Shown here in pieces: positions 32,327 through 39,994 of a stretch of DNA of 41,045 nt. The notes beneath the pieces are model-generated. The model worked only from the letters and a program-made list of their open reading frames with translations, searched no databases and was not told where the DNA came from. Numbering within the stretch: the stretch's first letter is position 1; the number at the start of each line of letters is the position of its first letter. The position numbers were made by a program, and so were the translations under genes. Source of the stretch: Haliea sp. (GTDB lineage Bacteria > Pseudomonadota > Gammaproteobacteria > Pseudomonadales > Halieaceae); assembly GCA_024642245.1 (NCBI GenBank), contig JAHEBM010000028.1:1-41045 (forward strand), read 5' to 3'.

Positions 32327-32553
32327 GCACCGAAGTACGTATTCCATCAATTGGTTTTTCCACCCAGGAAGGCACCCTCGCAGAGTGGCTTGTCGCCGAC
32401 GGCGAGCCGGTTGAAGCGGGTCAGCTGCTGTATACGCTGGAACTGGATAAGTCGGTACAGGAGGTGGAATCCCCCGCCAGCGGTACGCTGCGGATAATTG
32501 CCCCGGCAGGCGAGGTCTACGACATTGGCGCGCTGATTGCGGAAATTGTCTGA
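32323..32553 (+). CDS. Stand-alone lipoyl (biotinyl/lipoyl attachment) domain protein
   Basis: 76 residues, just one lipoyl domain. The attachment Lys is in YTLELDKSVQEVESPASG (near residue 43), and the flanking ADGEPVEAGQLL and GTLRIIAPAGEVYDIGALIAEIV complete the sandwich. In usual complexes this domain is fused to the E2 acyltransferase. Here it ends after one domain with no E3-binding or catalytic core, so the E1 pair either loads this small carrier, as in the glycine cleavage H-protein principle, or a separate E2 elsewhere docks on it. Overlap with the E1 beta stop supports co-translation. Confidence 0.92.
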   Translation: MSTEVRIPSIGFSTQEGTLAEWLVADGEPVEAGQLLYTLELDKSVQEVESPASGTLRIIAPAGEVYDIGALIAEIV

Positions 32554-32648
32554 CGCTGTCCGTTGTGGTGGGGCAGTTCAAGCGCTGAGCGCAGGCGGCG
32601 GCTACCTTGCGTCTTGGGCGCCGGCCACGCCTGTCGGTCGCGGGTGGC

Positions 32649-33515
32649 TCAGCTGCCCGCGCGCTGGCGCATTTCCCGGTTCAGCGTTCCGACAAAGCCC
32701 CCGTCGACCAGCAGGTCACAGCCTGTGATATAGGCCGCTTTATCCGATAACAGGAACAGGGCCGTATTGGCGATATCCTCCGGCTTGCCAAGACGGTCCA
32801 GTGCCACACGGCTGCGCATGGCTTCGAAATTTTCCATGGCGTCGTTTTCAAGGCGGCCCATTTCCGTGTCTATCAGCCCGGGTGAAATGGACACAATTCG
32901 CTTGCCCTGGCTGCCCCAGTTAGCCGCCTGGTCACCCACGTATTGCTTCAGCGCCCTCTTGGCATAGGAATAGGCCAGCCCCGGATTTTCTATGGTCTGC
33001 CCGGGAATCGCCCTCAGTGCATCCATAAGACCGGGTGCCAGCGGCGCTGCGAGCACCCGTTCAATATCGGCATTGGGGGGCGCCATATAGGCACTCATCG
33101 AGCTGATAACGACCGCGCAGGCCCCCGCGTTCAGGGTCGGGAACGCGGCCTCGAGGAAGGCAGCGGTGCCGACGAGGTCTATGTCGATGATCCGGTCCCA
33201 GCTGGCCATCTGGGGGGAGACCCCCACGGTGTGGATAAGCGCATCCAGGCCTTTGCCCGCCTCGCGCTCTGGCAACAGGGTTTGGGTGAGGGCCGCGATC
33301 GAGTCGGGCCGGGTAACATCAAGTGTGTGGCACTGGATGTCGGCGCCGTGCTGCGCGCAGCCCGCTGCAATCGTTTCCAGCTTTTCGGCTGACAGGTCAG
33401 CCAATACCAGGTCGTAACCCGCGGCGGCCGCCAGCTGGGCGCACACGCGTCCCATGCCGCCGGTGGCTCCTGTGATCAGTAAACGCCCGGCTCGTGTTTT
33501 TTTCTCGGCAGACAT
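32649..33515 (-). CDS. SDR family oxidoreductase (3alpha-HSD/carbonyl-reductase-like layout)
   Basis: 288 residues. TGATGGMG at 15-22 binds the cofactor; the NNAG motif is replaced by HTVG; the catalytic Ser is in VVISSMSAYMAP and Tyr/Lys in YSYAKRALKQY. Between Ser and Tyr lies an insertion of about 40 residues (NADIERVLAAPLAPGLMDAL), an arrangement I know from the 3alpha-hydroxysteroid dehydrogenase/carbonyl reductase of Comamonas. The C-terminal ITGCDLLVDGGFVG is standard. GAGGA lies eight nt before ATG 33515. It is separated by 121 bp from the upstream alcohol dehydrogenase gene. A steroid or cyclic ketone substrate is only suggested by the layout. Confidence 0.88.
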   Translation of the reverse strand: MSAEKKTRAGRLLITGATGGMGRVCAQLAAAAGYDLVLADLSAEKLETIAAGCAQHGADIQCHTLDVTRPDSIAALTQTLLPEREAGKGLDALIHTVGVSPQMASWDRIIDIDLVGTAAFLEAAFPTLNAGACAVVISSMSAYMAPPNADIERVLAAPLAPGLMDALRAIPGQTIENPGLAYSYAKRALKQYVGDQAANWGSQGKRIVSISPGLIDTEMGRLENDAMENFEAMRSRVALDRLGKPEDIANTALFLLSDKAAYITGCDLLVDGGFVGTLNREMRQRAGS

Positions 33516-33636
33516 ATCGATAGTCCTCTTTCAGATAGTTATTTATGTGCTTGTGTAGCGCTTATTATTGCGCCCGCAGAGGGCGTGACCACCCGGTTTT
33601 TTTCCCGTCACGGCCCGTGCCCGGGGTGGATTCTCC

Positions 33637-34671
33637 TCATAACAGCCTTGGGTCAACGACCGTGCGAATGGCCGCCAGGGGTCCGGACATTTCCTCGAGG
33701 GCCTGGCCAACACCCGACAGGGCGATGCGCGGACCCAGCCAGGGCGAGATATCGATCGTCCCGTCGGCGATAGAGCGCAGGGCCAGTTCCATATCCTGGG
33801 GCTCTTCACCACCGGCAAAATGTACAGTCAATCGCTTGTTTTGCGCGCTGAAAACGAGCAGTTGATCCGGCTCCATACAATAACCGCCCATCACGATGCG
33901 CGCGTCGAAGCACACCGACTGGATGATCTGCTGCAGCAGGCCGGGCAGTCCCACGCATTCGTAGACCAGGTTGACCTGGCGCATGCCCAGGTCGGGAATG
34001 GGCGCGTAGGGTGATATTTCGCGCGGATCAACTGCGATGTCGGCACCCATCTTCAACGCGACCGCGCGCCGTCCCGGCTGGAAGTCGGCTGCGACGATGG
34101 GACCGATGCCCATCAGCTTGAGTCCTGCGATGACGCCCAGGCCGATGGCCCCGCAGCCCAGGACCAGCGCCACATCGCCTTTGCCCGGCCGGCCCCTGCG
34201 CGCGTGCTCCAGTCCCACTGCAAGGGGCTCGGTCATCGCGGCCCTGTCGTCGTCGAGGTCCGCGGGTACCTCCATGAGCATATCCTCATCGAGCAGCATG
34301 TACTGGCCAAAACCGCCCGGGCAGTCGTTATTGAAACCGATCACCGCGTGCGCTCCCGCCTGGCGCATGATGGGCACTGACGTGACCCGTCGCCCGGTTT
34401 TTACCGTGCGTTTGCTGCCCGGGCCGTAATCGATTATTTCGCCGACATATTCATGGCCCGGAACAAAAGGGCGTGACAGGTCCAGTCCCGCATAGGGCCC
34501 GCCGTGCTCACGCGACAGGTCGACCACGTTCTGGCCGGCGTGCAGGAAATGTGCCTCGGAGGCACACAGGCCGCAGCGATGGGTGCGTACCAGTGCCTGC
34601 CCCTTGCCGGGCACCGGATCGGGCACCTCGCCAACGTGCACCTTGCCGTCGAGGATGTAGGCAGCCTTCAT
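33637..34671 (-). CDS. Zinc-type alcohol dehydrogenase (MDR superfamily)
   Basis: 344 residues. Catalytic-zinc ligands are in RCGLCASEAHF (Cys), PGHEYVG (His-Glu) and the later EPLAVGLEHARRG Glu; the Rossmann loop is VLGCGAIGLGVIAGL. The four-Cys structural zinc lobe of classic enzymes is absent (SVPIMRQAGAHAVIG stands there), so only one metal is expected. It oxidises or reduces an alcohol/aldehyde, with NAD indicated by AADFQPGRR. AGAAGGGA precedes ATG 34671. It lies 27 nt downstream of the NTF2-like gene in a minus-strand run. Confidence 0.9.
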   Translation of the reverse strand: MKAAYILDGKVHVGEVPDPVPGKGQALVRTHRCGLCASEAHFLHAGQNVVDLSREHGGPYAGLDLSRPFVPGHEYVGEIIDYGPGSKRTVKTGRRVTSVPIMRQAGAHAVIGFNNDCPGGFGQYMLLDEDMLMEVPADLDDDRAAMTEPLAVGLEHARRGRPGKGDVALVLGCGAIGLGVIAGLKLMGIGPIVAADFQPGRRAVALKMGADIAVDPREISPYAPIPDLGMRQVNLVYECVGLPGLLQQIIQSVCFDARIVMGGYCMEPDQLLVFSAQNKRLTVHFAGGEEPQDMELALRSIADGTIDISPWLGPRIALSGVGQALEEMSGPLAAIRTVVDPRLL

Positions 34672-34698
34672 ATCGGTTTCCCTTCTGTCATGTAGCTT

Positions 34699-35226
34699 TC
34701 AGTCACGCGGTGGTCGCAATACCGTGTAGGACGGGTCCTTGCGATCGCGACTGCCCCGGGTGGCCTTGCTCAGGGGTTGCACCTGGCGAATCTCGTCGAA
34801 ATCGATCACCGTCACTCTCCGGTCGATCCCCCAGCGTCCGTCGCGGCAAGACCACAGGTCGATATAGCGATTCCACACACTGATCTGCAATAGCGATTCG
34901 CCTTTTGGCACACGCAGTGTTGCCGTCACGTAAGACTCGCTGCCGGCGCGGTCGCCATCCAGGTCGATAATGATATTGCTGATCTGATGGGAGTGCCCCA
35001 GAGTCTGCCTGTGCTGCTGGCAGACGTGATCGATAAGTCCGCGGCCGCTGCCCTGGTACACATCCTCGCCGTAGTCGGCCGTGCCATCCTGGTGCCAGAC
35101 GCTGTAGCCAAGCTCCGGATCGATCCGGTCCACTGCGCGGCAGTAGCGATAGATCAGCTCTGTAATCGCCAGGCGATCGGCTGTGGCGCGGGCTGACTCG
35201 CTGGCGCTTTCCGGTTTGCCGTGCAT
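34699..35226 (-). CDS. NTF2-like / SnoaL-like protein
   Basis: 175 residues from ATG 35226, after AAGGAGA. The N-terminal helix ADRLAITELIYRYCRAVDRIDPELGYSVWH and Asp-rich turn, the HQISNIIIDLDGDRAGSESYVTATLRV strands and ISVWNRYIDLWSCRDGRWGIDRRVTVID are typical of this fold. The tail KDPSYTVLRPPRD resembles that of the protein at 24565-25116, marking a subfamily that accompanies SDRs here. It lies between an SDR and an alcohol dehydrogenase, so it may bind, dehydrate or isomerise their intermediate. Confidence 0.88.
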   Translation of the reverse strand: MHGKPESASESARATADRLAITELIYRYCRAVDRIDPELGYSVWHQDGTADYGEDVYQGSGRGLIDHVCQQHRQTLGHSHQISNIIIDLDGDRAGSESYVTATLRVPKGESLLQISVWNRYIDLWSCRDGRWGIDRRVTVIDFDEIRQVQPLSKATRGSRDRKDPSYTVLRPPRD

Positions 35227-35239
35227 GGTGGTGTCTCCT

Positions 35240-36043
35240 TCAGCGGTCCCCGAAAATGCGCTTGCTTGATTCATCGATTGCCAGGATGCGCGCGCGGCGC
35301 GCGTCCGGCGAGTTGGGGGCATAGCCAGGGACGTCATCCTCTGTCCCCCAGTTTCGCACGGGTCCGTGTGGCAATCGCGCGAGCCCGATTTGCGCTACAT
35401 CATCCGGCGAGGCCAGGCCGGGCGGCAGGGGCAGGCCTTTTTCCGCGAGTAAACTGCGCAGGGCCGGTGTGTCGGTTGTCCCGAGCGCAAAAAAAAGTAC
35501 GTCCACGCCCTGTGGCCTGAGTTCCGACCACAGGGATTCTGCAAAGCAGAGCGCGAAGGCCTTGCTGCCGGAATAAACCGACATGTAGCTGCCACCGCCG
35601 TAGCACGCGCCGGAACCGATGAAGAGCAAGCCGCCACGGCCGCGCTGGCGCATCAGGCCGCCGAAATGGTGGCTGCAGCGTACCAGCGTACCGATGTTGC
35701 GGTTCACCTGTTCCATCCAGACGTCGATATCGGTATCGAGGAAGTGGGATCCGTTGGGGTCCGCGCCGGCATTGCTGACAAACAGCCCTACTTCCCGGGT
35801 TCCAACGGCAGCGGTAATCCGGGCCAGGGCATCGGGCGCACAAAGGTCAATACTCAGTGCAAGGCATTCGACGCCACTTTCATTGCGGATGTCCTGGGCC
35901 AGGGCTGCCAGTGGTTCCTCCCGTCGTGCTATGAGGACACAGTTTATGCCGTGCCCCGCGATCCGGTGGGCAAAGGCGCGGCCGACACCCTCGGAAGCGC
36001 CGGCGATAATTGCCCAGGGCCCGTAACGATCAGAAAAATCCAT
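35240..36043 (-). CDS. SDR family NAD(P)-dependent oxidoreductase
   Basis: 267 residues from ATG 36043, nine nt after GGGAGA. Cofactor loop AGASEGVGRAFA near 15-26, then LIARREEPLAAL (Arg-Arg after strand 2 favours NADP), SNAGADPNG, LLFIGSGACYGGGSYMSVYSGSKAFALCF with Tyr-x3-Lys, and GTTDTPAL. This is the YqjQ/DltE-like branch. First gene of the minus-strand run ending with the alcohol dehydrogenase. A minus-strand promoter at 36072-36100 gives a 22-nt leader. Confidence 0.9.
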   Translation of the reverse strand: MDFSDRYGPWAIIAGASEGVGRAFAHRIAGHGINCVLIARREEPLAALAQDIRNESGVECLALSIDLCAPDALARITAAVGTREVGLFVSNAGADPNGSHFLDTDIDVWMEQVNRNIGTLVRCSHHFGGLMRQRGRGGLLFIGSGACYGGGSYMSVYSGSKAFALCFAESLWSELRPQGVDVLFFALGTTDTPALRSLLAEKGLPLPPGLASPDDVAQIGLARLPHGPVRNWGTEDDVPGYAPNSPDARRARILAIDESSKRIFGDR

Positions 36044-36071
36044 ATTGAAAAGTCTCCCGGTGACGCGGTAT

Positions 36072-36100
36072 ATAATAGACAGCAATGTTGAATAGTACAA
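36072..36100 (-). promoter_or_regulatory. Candidate promoter of the minus-strand SDR/NTF2/ADH run
   Basis: TTGTAC (36100-36095) and TATTAT (36077-36072) are 17 bp apart on the minus strand, the same -35 sequence and spacing as before the membrane hydrolase (30095-30123). The plus-strand gene at 36196 has TATATT (36148-36153) as a possible -10, without a clear -35. Confidence 0.45.
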
Positions 36101-36195
36101 TACGCCACGGGGCGACGCTCGCCTGTCAAAGCCAGCGCCACTTCCGGTATATTGCATCCCTTATGTGAAACTGAATCGAGGTTTGGTGTCGGGCA

Positions 36196-37086
36196 ATGAC
36201 CAGCATCTCCGCCATATGCATGGCACTGGAAGACATTCCCGCCCAGGCGGGTTGGTTGTCGCGGCAGGCCTGTCCCGTTATCGGGATAGGCGCGGGCGCT
36301 TGCGAAAATGCCGATGTGGTCGTCGCCAGCAGTGCTGATGCAGACGCCCTGGTCTTGACTATTGAACGCGCCCCGATAGCGGCGATGACGCTGGTACAGG
36401 TGCTGCGTTGTGTCGATCACCTGGGTGTTGACGATGCGATGACCGTTGAATCCCTTGCCTATGCCACCCTGCAGGGCGGCGCCGAGTTCCGGGCATGGCT
36501 GGAGGCGCGGAATGCGGCGCCTGTGCTTGTCGGCGGCGGCAGTGGGGAAGCCGTCATCAGCCGGCGGGAGGGGAACATTGTCACCGCGCAACTGAACCGT
36601 GCGCAAAATCGTAATGCCATGACAGTTGAAATGCGTGACGCGCTGGTCGAGGTGCTGGAACTGGTGCTCGCTGACGACAGTATCGAGCGTCTGGAAATCA
36701 GCGGTATAGGGGCCTGTTTCAGCGTGGGGGGCGAACTCCGGGAGTTTGGCCTGGCAACCGACCCGGCCGCGGCCCACAGGATTCGTTCAAGCCATAACCC
36801 CAGCAGGCTGCTCGCGCGCTGTGCCTCCCGGGTCAGCTGTCACCTGCACAGCGCCTGCCTGGGTTCGGGAATCGAGTTCCCGGCGTTTGCGCACCGGGTC
36901 ACCGCAGACCCGAAGAGTTTCTTTCAATTGCCGGAGCTGGGCTTCGGCCTGATTCCGGGTGCCGGGGGTTGCGTCAGCATCTCCCGCCGTATTGGCCGGC
37001 AGCGCACTGCCTGGCTGGCCTTGTCGGGAAAAAAAATCAGTGCCCGCCAGGCGATGGCGTGGGGGCTGGTTGATGCGATCGCCTAG
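36196..37086 (+). CDS. Enoyl-CoA hydratase/isomerase (crotonase) family protein with N-terminal extension
   Basis: 296 residues. The C-terminal ~185 residues are a crotonase core: AVISRREGNIVTAQLNRAQNRNAM, the oxyanion segment GIGACFSVGGELREF, first Glu in CLGSGIEFPAFA and second Glu in LPELGFGLIPGAGG, so both usual catalytic glutamates are kept. Residues 1-110 are extra: ACPVIGIGAGACENADVVVA and IAAMTLVQVLRCVDHLGVDDAMTVESLAYATLQGGAEF, a conserved-looking helical region that I cannot assign. It acts on an acyl-CoA. The ribosome site is weak. Its stop overlaps that of the opposite-strand amidohydrolase. Confidence 0.88.
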   Translation: MTSISAICMALEDIPAQAGWLSRQACPVIGIGAGACENADVVVASSADADALVLTIERAPIAAMTLVQVLRCVDHLGVDDAMTVESLAYATLQGGAEFRAWLEARNAAPVLVGGGSGEAVISRREGNIVTAQLNRAQNRNAMTVEMRDALVEVLELVLADDSIERLEISGIGACFSVGGELREFGLATDPAAAHRIRSSHNPSRLLARCASRVSCHLHSACLGSGIEFPAFAHRVTADPKSFFQLPELGFGLIPGAGGCVSISRRIGRQRTAWLALSGKKISARQAMAWGLVDAIA

Positions 37087-38492
37087 AAAACCCGGTTTCC
37101 ATCCACCCAGGTCGAGCGCACGTGCTTGCTGCACAGGTCTTTGCGCACGGTGCGCCAGGGGGCGTCCAAGAGGCACAGGTCGGCGCGGGACCCTGTCGCA
37201 ATACGGGTGTCATTGACCCCCGGGGCTTCCGGCCGCGAAAGAAACAGCGACAGCGCCTGCTCCGGGCTGAGCGCTTCCGGGGCCGACATCACTTTACCCG
37301 ATGGGGTGGTACGCTCCACCGCGGCTTGCATGGCGCGCCACGCGTCGGGATGGCCAAAGGGGGCGTCGCTGCCGCCGGCCAGTGGAATTGCCCAGGCAAG
37401 GAACGACGCGCAACGATAAAGCCAGGGCTGTTCCAGTGTATCGACATCAGCACGGTACTGGTCACCCCGCTCTGCGATGAAGTGCGGTTGCGTGACAACG
37501 CGCAGCCCCAGCTCACGGATGGCCTGCAGCAGCTGTGGCGAAGCGACAGAGGCATGTTCGATGCGGTCCCCGGGCAGGCAGCCCGCACCGCGCAGGGCGC
37601 CGAGTGCGAATACAAGTTCAGCGCTGCTTACGCAGTGAATGGCCACTGCCCGGCCGTGCGCGTGTGCATTGGCTATATCCATGGACAGGGCGTCAATGTC
37701 CGGTAACTGTGACTCCAGCAAATGGACCTTGTACTCCCCGTGCTGCAGGAATTCAGTTTCTGCACAGTCGCCGATCTGCAAGCTTCCCATCATTCTGACG
37801 CGTTGGCACAGGCGACCCTGCGCCTGTGATTGCTGGAAATACGCCCACTCCCGGGCACCGTTGGTCGGTGTGGTGTCGGTAATGCCGGTAATGCCGAAGC
37901 TGGCCAGTTTGGCGCTGGCCGCCGCAAGGTCCGGAAGCGGGTTATCGAGCCGGTCGCGCAGCCAGCGATCTCCCTCGTACAGTCGCCCGGTGGCGCGGCC
38001 CTCGCGCAGCTCAAGGCCGGGCGGGTTGTCGGCAGACGGCACGCCCAGCTCCTCAAGTGCGCGGCTGTTCAGAACCCAGAGCCGGCCACCCCTGTGCTGA
38101 ATGCGAGTGGGTCGGTTCGGTACGTGGCGATCCAGCCAGTCCCGATCGATGTCGCCGGCAACGCAGGGGTGATAGCCGATGCCGCGAACCCAGCCGGCGC
38201 CTACCGCCGCGTTTTGGCGACGTAATACCGCTGCCAGCTCATCAGCGCTTTGAATGTCCCCGGGGCCGCAGGACACGGAATCCAGCGAGGCGGCCAGCGC
38301 CATCATGTGAATGTGGTGGTCGTGCAGTCCCGGAAGCAGGGCGCCTCCGGCGGCGTCAATCACGTGTTCATCACCTGCCCCGGGCAATCCGGCGGCGATA
38401 GCCGCTACCCTGCCGCCGGCTATCCGGATATCGGTTATTTCGCCTTGGCCAAACAACTCCGCATTTTTAATCAGTGTGCTGATATGCGTCAC
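37083..38492 (-). CDS. Amidohydrolase family protein (YtcJ-like, amidohydrolase_3)
   Basis: 469 residues from GTG 38492 (VTHISTLIKNAELFG), which gives the family N-terminus; GTG 38495 is the alternative, and the frame stays open far upstream within the CoA-transferase gene. Metal-site parts: LPGLHDHHIHMMALA (HxH), AVAIHCVSSAE (His), RIEHASV (His) and GGSDAPFGHPD (Asp), with the PEQALSLFLSRPEAPGV and GSRADLCLLDAP closing sheet. This branch hydrolyses amides, N-formyl groups or cyclic imides. It overlaps the upstream CoA-transferase gene by 26 nt and so is part of the same operon. Confidence 0.9.
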   Translation of the reverse strand: MTHISTLIKNAELFGQGEITDIRIAGGRVAAIAAGLPGAGDEHVIDAAGGALLPGLHDHHIHMMALAASLDSVSCGPGDIQSADELAAVLRRQNAAVGAGWVRGIGYHPCVAGDIDRDWLDRHVPNRPTRIQHRGGRLWVLNSRALEELGVPSADNPPGLELREGRATGRLYEGDRWLRDRLDNPLPDLAAASAKLASFGITGITDTTPTNGAREWAYFQQSQAQGRLCQRVRMMGSLQIGDCAETEFLQHGEYKVHLLESQLPDIDALSMDIANAHAHGRAVAIHCVSSAELVFALGALRGAGCLPGDRIEHASVASPQLLQAIRELGLRVVTQPHFIAERGDQYRADVDTLEQPWLYRCASFLAWAIPLAGGSDAPFGHPDAWRAMQAAVERTTPSGKVMSAPEALSPEQALSLFLSRPEAPGVNDTRIATGSRADLCLLDAPWRTVRKDLCSKHVRSTWVDGNRVF

Positions 38493-39807
38493 CACCCCTG
38501 CGCTGCGGGCTTTGCGCCGCAATATGATTGTCTTCCAGGTACCGTGTCCACCGCGCCTGCCTGCCGCGGTAATCACCGTCCGCGGGTGCAGTGGCACCAA
38601 TACAATGCCGGACGGTCTGTGCGAGCGATAGCTCGACAAGGTGTCCGCCACCTGCCAGCCAACTTGCCCAGCCAGCGAGTGCGGCGTGCAGCCCGGTCAG
38701 CGGGTCGGCTATCGCGTCACCACAGACCAGCCATTGGCCGGTGACCTCCCGCAGTATGGCCGACAGGCCCGCCGCCACCCCCGCATCATCACCGTAGGCT
38801 ATCCAGTTCGCCTCTGGCTCGGCCCTGCCGTAGCCGGTAATGCTCACCCAGGAGAGTCCCGGAACCGATGCGATCATGTCCTCGGCGATGATGCCCATCT
38901 GCCGCAGTGCGCGCGGCCGTGATCCCTCGATGACGATATCCGCCTGTTGAATGAGTGTGGTCAATTCCTGCCGGCCTGCGGCGCTGTTCAGGTCCAGCGC
39001 CACTGATTGTTTATGCCGATTCATCAGGTCAAAGAACTCCCGGGAGCCCGATCGCGCACCATCGGGTCGCCCGGAGCCCTCAACCTTGATGACCTGGGCG
39101 CCTGCGGCCAGCCAGAGATGGCTGCACAAAGGACCCGCCCACAGGGAAGAAAGATCCAGCACGCGGGGCCTGCGTGAACCTCGCGCCTCGGGTGTTCCCC
39201 GTTTGTGCACGGTGGCATTCACCCAGGGGCAGGCACCGTTGGTAATCACCTGCGCATCAACCACCGCCAGGCCGAGTAAACGTCCGCGCTCCACCAGCGT
39301 TTGGGTAGAGTGTGCCCGCAGCCGGTGACCGAGGCCTGTCCAGTCGCGAGGGGCGTCCTCGCACAGCCAGGCGGGCAGTAATGCCCAGTCCTCATCCCGC
39401 GTCAGGCTGAGGCCTACCCGGCCATCGCGGGTTGCCAGCAGACGGCAGTGACCACCGGCTGAGCTGGCGCCGTTTCTGTGGTGGCCGGTGATAGCCGCGC
39501 GTTCAGTCAGCAGCTGTGCGCCGCGGATATTCGGGAGAATAGGCGTGTTGGTGATGGCCCTGAGCGCGTCCAGCGCCGCGTCAGCACAGTCGGGTAAAGG
39601 GACCGGGCAGACCCGGGGTGGGCCGCTGGCATCGCCCGTAAGCGCCATGAGGCCGCAATCCGCCCAGGCCTTGGCCGGGTGTTCCCGCCGGGCAGCCAGC
39701 CCGCCATTTACGCTGGCACCGAGATCCTCCAACAGCTTTTGTCCATAGCGACCGGATAAGGAACTCGTCGGCAGGTCGATCTTGTAAGCGGATGGCAGGA
39801 TTGGCAT
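38467..39807 (-). CDS. Family III CoA-transferase (CaiB/BaiF) with unusual domain order
   Basis: 446 residues. The diagnostic CaiB block, normally at the N-terminus, appears only from about residue 213: RVLDLSSLWAGPLCSHLWLAAGAQVIKVEGSGRPDG, then NRHKQSVALDLNS, ADIVIEGSRPRALRQMGI, VSITGYGRAEP and AYGDDAG with the putative catalytic Asp. The first ~210 residues look like a truncated N-lobe (KLLEDLGASV, AWADCGLMALTG) followed by C-subdomain material (RVGLSLTRDEDWALLP). It would move CoA between carboxylates. No ribosome site is visible before ATG 39807, so the start is uncertain. Confidence 0.85.
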   Translation of the reverse strand: MPILPSAYKIDLPTSSLSGRYGQKLLEDLGASVNGGLAARREHPAKAWADCGLMALTGDASGPPRVCPVPLPDCADAALDALRAITNTPILPNIRGAQLLTERAAITGHHRNGASSAGGHCRLLATRDGRVGLSLTRDEDWALLPAWLCEDAPRDWTGLGHRLRAHSTQTLVERGRLLGLAVVDAQVITNGACPWVNATVHKRGTPEARGSRRPRVLDLSSLWAGPLCSHLWLAAGAQVIKVEGSGRPDGARSGSREFFDLMNRHKQSVALDLNSAAGRQELTTLIQQADIVIEGSRPRALRQMGIIAEDMIASVPGLSWVSITGYGRAEPEANWIAYGDDAGVAAGLSAILREVTGQWLVCGDAIADPLTGLHAALAGWASWLAGGGHLVELSLAQTVRHCIGATAPADGDYRGRQARWTRYLEDNHIAAQSPQRRGGDAYQHTD

Positions 39808-39994
39808 CCGGGCATACTAGGGTGCGGTAACCACATCCGCAACAGAGCAGGCGTGATCCGCGCACTGATTGCCCGGGGGCGTTGCCGCGGCCCACCGCAT
39901 ACGACTGCCCCCTGGGCGGTGGACCCTGGCGCCCCGGGTGAACCAGTCGGTCGGCGGGGCCGTATATCGCGTTGTAATCAACCGGGAGCACACC
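39808..39994. other. Divergent intergenic gap
   Basis: GC-rich gap between the CoA-transferase and the SRPBCC-SDR gene. The only clear element is the GGGAG ribosome site at 39984-39988. TATATC (39963-39968) could be a -10 box but has no matching -35. Confidence 0.3.

Noticed and set aside
32582..32592. GCGCTGAGCGC inverted repeat in the lipoyl/SDR convergent gap as a terminator
   Set aside because: Only one central base, so it cannot form a hairpin of useful length, and no T-run follows.
33584..33611. CGTGAC...GTCACG around a T7 run between SDR and alcohol dehydrogenase genes as a terminator
   Set aside because: The T-run lies in the loop rather than after the stem on either strand, unlike an intrinsic terminator.
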